From positions 1 through 6,409 of the forward strand of contig CAMCFL010000197.1 of assembly GCA_945873715.1 (NCBI GenBank): a DNA stretch of 6,409 bases, in the 5' to 3' direction. Below, in pieces: positions 1-5,957 of this stretch (the stretch's first letter is position 1; the number at the start of each line of letters is the position of its first letter). Under the pieces are notes generated by a model. It worked only from the letters and a program-made list of their open reading frames with translations, searched no databases and had not been told where the DNA came from. The position numbers were made by a program, and so were the translations under genes. This DNA is from Akkermansia muciniphila. GTDB taxonomy: Bacteria; Verrucomicrobiota; Verrucomicrobiia; Limisphaerales; UBA9464.

Positions 1-1
1 C

Positions 2-1834
2 GTGGGCGCAACGGTGTTCTTCGATGCCAACCGGAATGGCAACCTTGACCCCGGTGAACCGTTCACGAAGACCGACAACCAGGGGCAGTTCGATCTAGAG
101 ATCCCCCTGGGCCGGTTCGATCTCAATCACAACGGCCGGATCGATCCGAGCGAAGGCGGTCTCGTCCGCCTCGGTGGCATCGACATCGCCACCGGCCTCG
201 CCTCCAACATCCCCGCCACCGGCCCCGCCGGCTCCGAGGTGCTCGGCCCCCTCTCAAGCCTGGTCGACAGTCTCCAGGCCGGACAACCCAACCTGTCGGT
301 CGGCGATGCCGAAGCGATCGTCGCCAAGGCCTTCGGACTGCCCGAAGGCACTGCCGTGACCCAGGTGGATCCCATCGCTGCCGCGGCCAACGGCGCCCCC
401 GGAGCCGTGGCCCTGATCAACGCCGCCGCCCAGGTCCAGGACACCCTCGTGCAGTTGACCTCCCTCGTGGACGGTGCCGCCGGCGGTTCAACCTCGTCGG
501 CCCAGAGCGTTCTCGACGCACTGGTCGACCTCATGGCCGATGGGGAACCCGTCCGCCTCACCGAACCCGAAGTCATCAAGGACCTCATCAATCAGGCCAT
601 CCAGACGGAGGGACTCGAGATCACGCAGGAACTCACCGACGCCGCGTCCGAGGTGGTCGCCGACGGCAACCAGGCCAAGGACGACGCCGCCCAGTCCGGT
701 GATCCCCTCGAGATCGCCGAACTGATCAGCCGCATCCAGGCCGTGGTCCAGGGTTCGACCGCCGAGGACCTGGCCGATGCCGGCGCCGGACTCCAGGATG
801 AAACCGAGGTGCTGGCCAAGAACACCGGTGGAGAGCTTGATCGCCTGGTCGAGAACACGCCCTCTGGCGACCTGCTCGGGACCGAGGTCCGGTCCGGAAT
901 CTTCTCTCTGGCCCAGGAGACTCCGCGGGCGGTCGAAAGCGGTCTCATCATTCAGCCGCTGACGATCCATCGTACCGACGGCAATCGCGGTGCGGTGCGG
1001 GTGACCCTGTCCCTCGCGCCCGACTCCGCTCTGGCCGGCTCGGATTTCAATTCCTCCAACCTCTTCGTGGACTTCGCCGATGGCGAGTTGGTGAAGACCC
1101 TGGATCTGGCGGCCTTGCTGGTGGACGACGCCACGCCGGAGCCAACCGAATCGTTCGCCGTCACCCTGCGCATCGCCCCGGGCTCACCCGCAGGAGCAAA
1201 GCTCGGCGAACGAACCACCACGGCCGTCGTCATCGACGATGACGATCGTGCAGGGACCTTCGCCTTCGGAGCCGAAACGCTCGAACTGAACGAGGACGGC
1301 ACCTTCGTCCGCCGCCTGTTCGTCGAGCGCTCCGGCGGGCTTCAGGGCACCGTCCGAGTGGTGGTCTCGCCCCGTCCCATTCCCGGCGGAGCCACCCCCG
1401 GCCTCGACTTCCAACCGGCACCCATCGCGCTCACCTTCGCCCCGGACCAACGCCTCGCCCAGGTCGTGGTTCCTGTCCTGGACGACAACCTCTATGAGCC
1501 CGCCGAAGCCGTCGGGCTCGACCTTACCCTCGGCGCCCCTTCCGCCATCGGTGCCGCCCTGGGCACCCGCACCACCGCCCAACTCCTCGTCGCCAACAAT
1601 GACCGACGCATGCCGGACATCCGCTACGTCGGCAGACCCGGCGATGCCTTCGAACGCGCCACCCTGCGCGTTCTCGGGCCGGTTGGCCAACGCCTCGGCG
1701 TCGAGATCTCCGAAGATCTCCTCCGCTGGACCCCCATCGACGATGCCTTCATCGATGCCAATGGCCGTTACGAACTCCCCATCGACATCGAAGTCCCCGA
1801 GGGCAGCTTCTTCCGGATCGGCCCGAAACGCTGA
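2..1834 (+). CDS. Calx-beta domain surface/exported protein, C-terminal part (5' end outside window)
   Basis: The frame is open from the window edge to TGA at 1832-1834. The GTG at 2 sits inside a domain and is probably not the true start, so residues are numbered from it only for convenience. Residues 2-20 (VFFDAN.NG..D.GEP) resemble the edge of an SdrD-B/prealbumin-like domain and contain a 12-residue EF-hand-type loop, D8-N10-N12-D16-E19. A second such loop is D40-N42-N44-D48-E51. Residues 54-290 are Ala-rich and predicted helical, including an LGPLSSLVDSL segment near 81 and a GLPEG segment, of a kind recalled from large calcium-binding adhesins. Two Calx-beta domains follow, at about 299-415 (acidic DDATPEPTESF, ending VIDDDD) and 418-534 (DDNLYEPAEAV, ending VANND). 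Residues 537-610 form a short beta-rich end module with GPVGQRL, EDLLRW (W576) and DANGRYE. The likely role is a calcium-stabilised cell-surface or secreted structural protein. No catalytic motif is visible, and the signal peptide would lie upstream of the window. The domain calls are firm for Calx-beta and weaker for the N-terminal part. Confidence 0.85.
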   Translation: MGATVFFDANRNGNLDPGEPFTKTDNQGQFDLEIPLGRFDLNHNGRIDPSEGGLVRLGGIDIATGLASNIPATGPAGSEVLGPLSSLVDSLQAGQPNLSVGDAEAIVAKAFGLPEGTAVTQVDPIAAAANGAPGAVALINAAAQVQDTLVQLTSLVDGAAGGSTSSAQSVLDALVDLMADGEPVRLTEPEVIKDLINQAIQTEGLEITQELTDAASEVVADGNQAKDDAAQSGDPLEIAELISRIQAVVQGSTAEDLADAGAGLQDETEVLAKNTGGELDRLVENTPSGDLLGTEVRSGIFSLAQETPRAVESGLIIQPLTIHRTDGNRGAVRVTLSLAPDSALAGSDFNSSNLFVDFADGELVKTLDLAALLVDDATPEPTESFAVTLRIAPGSPAGAKLGERTTTAVVIDDDDRAGTFAFGAETLELNEDGTFVRRLFVERSGGLQGTVRVVVSPRPIPGGATPGLDFQPAPIALTFAPDQRLAQVVVPVLDDNLYEPAEAVGLDLTLGAPSAIGAALGTRTTAQLLVANNDRRMPDIRYVGRPGDAFERATLRVLGPVGQRLGVEISEDLLRWTPIDDAFIDANGRYELPIDIEVPEGSFFRIGPKR

Positions 1835-1880
1835 GCAGTCCGCGTCAGACGGACCAACTCCTCGAGTCGGTAACCTGAAG

Positions 1881-1962
1881 CGGGACGCGCCCACGAACCA
1901 CACCCATCACACGAACCCAGCGGGTGGTTTCGTGTGGTTTGTGTGATTTGTGGGCCGTCCCG
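1881..1962. repeat. 82-nt imperfect inverted repeat (long hairpin), possible terminator or dispersed palindromic element
   Basis: The outer arms CGGGAC (1881-1886) and GTCCCG (1957-1962) pair perfectly. Moving inward, 1889-1897 pairs with 1947-1955, 1899-1903 with 1941-1945, and 1906-1915 with 1929-1938. That gives about 30 pairs, two of them G-T, broken by a C/A mismatch, a two-base C/T mismatch and a small asymmetry near 1887. The loop 1916-1928 can form three further C-G pairs. It begins 47 nt after the first gene's stop and there is no T-run after it, so it is not a textbook intrinsic terminator. Its arms are built of CACA/TGTG-rich words unlike the surrounding coding sequence. It could end or insulate transcription, or be a REP/MITE-like dispersed element. 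Structure is seen directly; function is inferred. Confidence 0.8.
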
Positions 1963-1973
1963 GTTCCCGTTTC

Positions 1974-1996
1974 GGACTCGCGGAGCTCGTCCCTCC
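1974..1996 (-). repeat. 23-bp repeat, copy 1 (inverted relative to copy 2)
   Basis: This 23-bp segment begins GGACTCGCGG and ends CGTCCCTCC. It is the exact reverse complement of 5923-5945 on the far side of the SNF2 gene, and identity stops at both ends (1973 and 1997 do not match). It contains the palindrome GAGCTC (1983-1988), and GGAG/CTCC can form a short stem within it. It is assigned to the minus strand so that both copies read GGAGGGACGAGC from 5' to 3'. Confidence 0.9.
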
Positions 1997-2011
1997 ATCG
2001 CTCGTCCCTCC
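1985..2011. repeat. Tandem 12-bp direct repeat overlapping the 23-bp unit
   Basis: GCTCGTCCCTCC occurs at 1985-1996 and again at 2000-2011, separated by three bases (ATC). The first copy is the right half of the 23-bp unit, so the second looks like a partial duplication of that unit. CCCTC at 2006-2010 also pairs with GAGGG at 2015-2019 across a 4-base loop. Confidence 0.8.
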
Positions 2012-2199
2012 TTCGAGGGTCTCTCCACTCCTGGCCGCAAAGGCCGGGTCGCGATGCGCTTGATGGCGACCTTGCAGAGCACTTGAATCTTGAAACTGAA
2101 ATCTTTCCCCTACCCGCACCTCCAGCCGCGCCCGCCTTTTCTGGCTTCTTCAGCCGGGATCCCTTGTCCGCTGGCAGATCGCCTTTACTGTCCCGATCC

Positions 2200-5100
2200 A
2201 TGGATTGGCGTGATTTCAGTTTGGGCGATGCACCGGCCGCAGAACAGTCGCTGGGACTGTTCCCGGTGACGGTCCGCGAGAAGGGCGAGGAAGCCTTCCG
2301 CCGCGGGATCGTCCAGAACATCCGCTGCCTCGACGCCCACAACGCCTATGTGGGAAGCGTCACCGGGTTGCGCCCGTGCGAGGTGGGCCTTCGACTGGAC
2401 TCCACCACCGGTGGTTGGCGCGGCGAATGCACCTGTCCCGCGGGCCCTCAGTGCGAACACCTCTACGCCCTGACCCGCCACCTGCTCACCCGCCACCAAC
2501 TGATCGCCGGCGGCTCGCAGAAGCCCGCCCCCAAGAAGGTCAGCCCGAAGAAGGCAGCAGCCGCAGCCCCCCCGGCTCCCACGGCTGCTCCACCCGCCGG
2601 CTCCAAACCCCCGGCCCCTTCCCCGGTCCTTGAACTCCACAAGCCGGGTCCACTCGAAGAACGCCTGATCGCCCGCAACCTCTCCCTGACCGCCGAGCAA
2701 CGGGGTTTCGTCGGACAGATCAGCGATCTGTACCGTCGATTCGGCCGACGCCCCGCCGTGGCACGACTCGAACTCGAACGCCTTCGACTCGCCAAACCCA
2801 CCGGCACCACCGGCAACTTCGATGGCCTGCAACTCTGGCGTTCCCTCCCCGCCGACGAATACGAGTTCTGGCTCTACCTCGCCCTCCACGCCGAGGACAA
2901 GGGACCGGGCATCCCCACCTTTCTCAAGCCCATCTCGGATCTGGAGCCGCTCCGCCGCCGACTGGCCCACGAACGCCGACAACAGGAGATCGAGCACTGG
3001 CGTCAGGTGCTGTCCACCTGGGGTGCCGCCCCGACCGAAGATCTCTCGACCGCCGGCACCACCGACCTGCGCATCCGCTTCACCGACGGAGAAGCCCTGC
3101 TGGAATGGCGGCGCGGGACGGCCGACGACTTCGAGGCGATGAAGGCCCATCAGTTTGAGCGCTTCAGCCAGACCCACGTCGGACGCGGCCAGATCGCTCC
3201 GGAAGGCATGTTGCTCTGGCACGCCTTCCAGCAATGCCTCGCCGTCAACGGCTACAAGAAGCCGGCACTGAACCCTTCCGAGCCCACCGCCCGTCGAACC
3301 CTCGCCTTCCTTCTCCGCCAGGCCGGGCTTGCCAGCCGTCTGGTCAACGCCGAGGGCGAACCCCTCACCCGCCCAACCGCGCCGCTGCGGTGGAGCCTGA
3401 CCGATCCGGACGAAGTCGCCGGCGACTATCGGCTCCGCCTCGTCCAACCGGACGGCACCCCCGCCCCCGAGATCCTCGGAACCTTTCCCGGCGAACCCAC
3501 CCTGTACCTCGCCGCCGACACCCTCTTCATCGGGCCGGCCATCGATGACCGGCTCCTGGCCCTCAACACCGAGACCACCGTTCCCGCCGCAGCCGTCGAG
3601 TCCCGCGGGGGCGTCCGGTTCCTGCGCAATCTCGGCCTTGACCTTCCCCCTCGGCTGGTCGAGCGGGTCCGTCTCATCCCCCTGCATCCGCTCCTCCGGC
3701 TCGAGCTTCGGCATCTCACCCACGGATCGGACGCGGAACACTGCGTCATGGACGTACTCGGTCTCTCGGCCGACGCCACCCTGGTCGAACGATGGAACGG
3801 GTCGCAGTGGCAGGAACCGACCGGCACCCGCGCCACAGAACCCGCCCCTGCCCCGACGAGCGAACAGATCGTCTCGGTCGATCGAACCCCGCTGGCCGGG
3901 ATCGCCGGCCTGGTCGAGACCGCCGGGTTCCGTTGGGACTTTGCACGTCAACAGTGGACCCTGCGCGTCACCCGGTTGTTCCCCGAAAAATTCGTTCCCT
4001 GGCTGCGTTCCCTCCCACCGACCCTCGCGGTGGAGCTTCAGGGGGAACTGGCCTCGTTCCTCAATGCCGAGGTCAGCGGTCACGTGCGGCTTGCCGTGGC
4101 CGAGACCGACTCGATTGACTGGTTCGATCTCCGGATCGTGCTCGATGTCAATGACACCACCCTCACCAAGGAAGAGCTCAAGCTGCTCCTCGAAGCCCGG
4201 GGCCGTTGGGTCCGGCTTGCCAGCAAGGGATGGCGCCGCCTCGACTTCCAACTCAGCGCCGCCGAGGACGAACAGCTCGCGCGCCTCGGCCTCAGTCCCC
4301 ACGAACTGTCATCGGAATCCCAACGGCTCCACGTCGTCCAGATCGATACCGAGGCCGCCCGCGGCCTGCTGCCCGACGACACCCTCCACCGCATCCGGAT
4401 CCGTGCCGACCAGATCCGCACCCGCGTCAGTCCGCCCCAGCCCAGCACCGTCCACGCCGAACTACGACCCTACCAATTGGAAGGGTTCCACTACCTGGCT
4501 TACCTCGCCACCAACGGCTTCGGCGGGGTGCTCGCCGATGACATGGGACTCGGGAAAACCCTTCAGACCCTGACCTGGATTGCCTGGCTTCGAGACGAGG
4601 TCGAGGCCGGACGCCTGACCCGGCGCGGGCTCGAATCCTCGCGATCGAAGAAACCCCGCAACGTCACCCCGGATGCCCTGGGGATTCCTCCGGTGCTGGT
4701 CGTCTGCCCGAAATCGGTCTGCGACAACTGGCGCGCCGAGGCCAACCGCTTCACTCCCCACCTGCGCGTCCGCGCCTGGAAAGGAACCGAACTGGAGTCC
4801 ATGCCGGAGCGTCTGGAGGAAGCCGACATCCACATCCTCAACTACAACCAGCTCCGTTCGATCGGCGAAACCCTCGCCGAGAAACACTTCCTCGCCGCCG
4901 TTCTCGACGAAGGGCAGTACATCAAGAACCCCGCCTCGGTCACCGCCCTCATCGCCCGGACCCTTCGCTCCGATCATCGCCTCCTGCTGAGCGGAACTCC
5001 CATCGAGAATCGCCTGCTCGATCTCTGGAGTCTCATGTCCTTCGCCATGCCCGGCATCCTGGGGACCCGGACCGCCTTTCAGCGCCAGTTCGATTCCACT

Positions 5101-5907
5101 CAGGATCCCCTTGCCCGACGACGGTTGTCGGCCCGGATCCGACCGTTCCTCCTGCGCCGCACCAAGTCCCAGGTCGCCCGGGACCTGCCCGATCGCATCG
5201 AGGAGGATCTCTTCTGCGAGTTGGAAGGCGATCAACTGACCCTGTACCGCGCCGAACTGAAGCGCGCCCAGCAGGTCCTCCTGCGCGTGGGCACCTCCAA
5301 GCAACTCCAGCAGGAGCGCTTCAATCTCCTCACCTCGCTCCTGCGCCTGCGCCAGATCTGCTGTCACCCGAAGCTGATCCAGCCCGATTCAAAAGCCCCG
5401 AGCGCCAAGGTCGAAGCCTTGATCGAACAACTGGAGCCTCTCATGGAACAGGGTCAGAAGGTCCTCGTCTTCTCCCAGTTCGTCTCCCTCCTCGAACTGC
5501 TCCAGTCCGAGATGCACGCCCGACAGTGGAACACCTTCTTCCTCGCCGGCGAGACCGAGGACCGGGGCGCACTGGTCCGCGAATTCCAGGCGGCCGAAGG
5601 CAACGCCGTCTTCCTGATCTCCCTGAAGGCCGGCGGCTTCGGCCTCAACCTCACCGCCGCCTCCTACGTCGTCCTTTTCGATCCCTGGTGGAACCCCGCC
5701 GTCGAAGCCCAGGCCATCGACCGCTCCCATCGCATCGGGCAGACCCAGAAGGTCATCGCCTACCGTCTCCTCATCAAAGACTCACTCGAAGAAAAGATCC
5801 GCGCCCTCCAGAAACAGAAGAAGGCTCTGGCCGACGACATCCTGGGCGAGGAAACCTTCGCCAATAATCTCTCCCTGGAAGACTTCCAGTTCCTCTTCAA
5901 TGACTGA
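2200..5907 (+). CDS. SWIM zinc-finger SNF2-family ATPase/helicase-like protein
   Basis: This is a 1235-residue cytoplasmic protein expected to be a DNA- or RNA-dependent ATPase that translocates on duplex nucleic acid and remodels bound proteins. A SWIM zinc finger is visible as C77-x-C79-x5-C85-x-H87. A Lys/Pro/Ala-rich linker follows (106-145), then a mixed region at 150-540 that I cannot assign. After a second linker (540-556) comes a region at about 560-740, with D640-WFDL and a later RWVRL, which resembles the bacterial SNF2-associated domain. The ATPase has RPYQ (756-759), Walker A DDMGLGKT (780-787, K786), Walker B DEGQ (903-906), SGTPIEN (931-937) and RPFLLRRTK (981-989). The C-terminal helicase lobe has VLVFSQF (1088-1094) and QAIDRSHRIGQ (1171-1181), with likely arginine fingers R1175 and R1178. 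The ATG at 2200 was chosen because the in-frame extension back to 1924 is repeat-derived; TTG at 2083 or 2164 remains possible. The exact biological role is unknown: RapA-like transcription recycling, repair and defence are all open. Confidence 0.93.
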   Translation: MDWRDFSLGDAPAAEQSLGLFPVTVREKGEEAFRRGIVQNIRCLDAHNAYVGSVTGLRPCEVGLRLDSTTGGWRGECTCPAGPQCEHLYALTRHLLTRHQLIAGGSQKPAPKKVSPKKAAAAAPPAPTAAPPAGSKPPAPSPVLELHKPGPLEERLIARNLSLTAEQRGFVGQISDLYRRFGRRPAVARLELERLRLAKPTGTTGNFDGLQLWRSLPADEYEFWLYLALHAEDKGPGIPTFLKPISDLEPLRRRLAHERRQQEIEHWRQVLSTWGAAPTEDLSTAGTTDLRIRFTDGEALLEWRRGTADDFEAMKAHQFERFSQTHVGRGQIAPEGMLLWHAFQQCLAVNGYKKPALNPSEPTARRTLAFLLRQAGLASRLVNAEGEPLTRPTAPLRWSLTDPDEVAGDYRLRLVQPDGTPAPEILGTFPGEPTLYLAADTLFIGPAIDDRLLALNTETTVPAAAVESRGGVRFLRNLGLDLPPRLVERVRLIPLHPLLRLELRHLTHGSDAEHCVMDVLGLSADATLVERWNGSQWQEPTGTRATEPAPAPTSEQIVSVDRTPLAGIAGLVETAGFRWDFARQQWTLRVTRLFPEKFVPWLRSLPPTLAVELQGELASFLNAEVSGHVRLAVAETDSIDWFDLRIVLDVNDTTLTKEELKLLLEARGRWVRLASKGWRRLDFQLSAAEDEQLARLGLSPHELSSESQRLHVVQIDTEAARGLLPDDTLHRIRIRADQIRTRVSPPQPSTVHAELRPYQLEGFHYLAYLATNGFGGVLADDMGLGKTLQTLTWIAWLRDEVEAGRLTRRGLESSRSKKPRNVTPDALGIPPVLVVCPKSVCDNWRAEANRFTPHLRVRAWKGTELESMPERLEEADIHILNYNQLRSIGETLAEKHFLAAVLDEGQYIKNPASVTALIARTLRSDHRLLLSGTPIENRLLDLWSLMSFAMPGILGTRTAFQRQFDSTQDPLARRRLSARIRPFLLRRTKSQVARDLPDRIEEDLFCELEGDQLTLYRAELKRAQQVLLRVGTSKQLQQERFNLLTSLLRLRQICCHPKLIQPDSKAPSAKVEALIEQLEPLMEQGQKVLVFSQFVSLLELLQSEMHARQWNTFFLAGETEDRGALVREFQAAEGNAVFLISLKAGGFGLNLTAASYVVLFDPWWNPAVEAQAIDRSHRIGQTQKVIAYRLLIKDSLEEKIRALQKQKKALADDILGEETFANNLSLEDFQFLFND

Positions 5908-5916
5908 CCGCGGACA

Positions 5917-5945
5917 CCCTCCGGAGGGACGAGCTCCGCGAGTCC
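5917..5945 (+). repeat. 23-bp repeat, copy 2 (5923-5945), fused to a 12-bp perfect palindrome (5917-5928)
   Basis: Bases 5923-5945 are the exact reverse complement of 1974-1996. The copy sits in the 50-nt gap after the SNF2 stop (5905-5907) and before the next ATG (5958). Its left end overlaps the perfect palindrome CCCTCCGGAGGG (5917-5928). An alternative stem CGGAG (5922-5926) with CTTCG-free 7-base loop and CTCCG (5934-5938) is also possible. There is no T-run, so termination here is uncertain and read-through into the next gene is plausible. Confidence 0.88.
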
Positions 5946-5957
5946 CCACTCCCCCTC

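Larger units (their letters stand above)
1835..2199. other. Repeat-rich intergenic region between Calx-beta gene and SNF2 gene
   Basis: This 365-nt gap holds no convincing gene. Its first 45 nt after the stop are featureless. An 82-nt inverted repeat (1881-1962) follows, then a 23-bp motif (1974-1996) with a half copy (2000-2011). Two small hairpins come next: CCCTC-CTTC-GAGGG at 2006-2019 and GGCC-GCAAA-GGCC at 2033-2045. A locally AT-richer patch at 2081-2106 (TTGAATCTTGAAACTGAAAT) could hold the SNF2 promoter, but I see no well-spaced -35/-10 pair. The stretch 1924-2199 is open in the SNF2 frame. Its translation is low-complexity (Ser/Arg/Pro-rich), starts inside the hairpin and looks like translated repeat rather than protein. 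No ribosome binding site is visible just before 2200. Confidence 0.7.

Noticed and set aside
1184..1903. 239-codon minus-strand open frame reaching into the first gap
   Set aside because: Its sequence is the complement of the Calx-beta domains and the hairpin; low-complexity Gly/Asp/Glu composition.
2060..2106. Sigma-70 type promoter using TTGATG, TTGCAG or TTGAAT as -35
   Set aside because: No acceptable -10 hexamer lies 16-18 bases after any of them.
2185..4302. 705-codon open frame on the minus strand
   Set aside because: It lies opposite the SNF2 gene, is Gly/Glu-rich with no recognisable domain, and is the expected shadow of high-GC codon use.
4462..5367. 301-codon open frame on the minus strand
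   Set aside because: It is antisense to the conserved SNF2 ATPase motifs and has no domain of its own.
2200..5907. SNF2 gene as part of a known multi-gene defence system such as DISARM
   Set aside because: No methyltransferase, nuclease, phospholipase D or other partner is adjacent; neighbours are exported structural or propeller proteins.
1974..5945. SNF2 gene as cargo of a transposon bounded by the 23-bp repeats
   Set aside because: No transposase, no target-site duplication at the outer edges (1962-1973 versus 5946-5957), and the repeat's internal stem fits a dispersed palindromic unit better.
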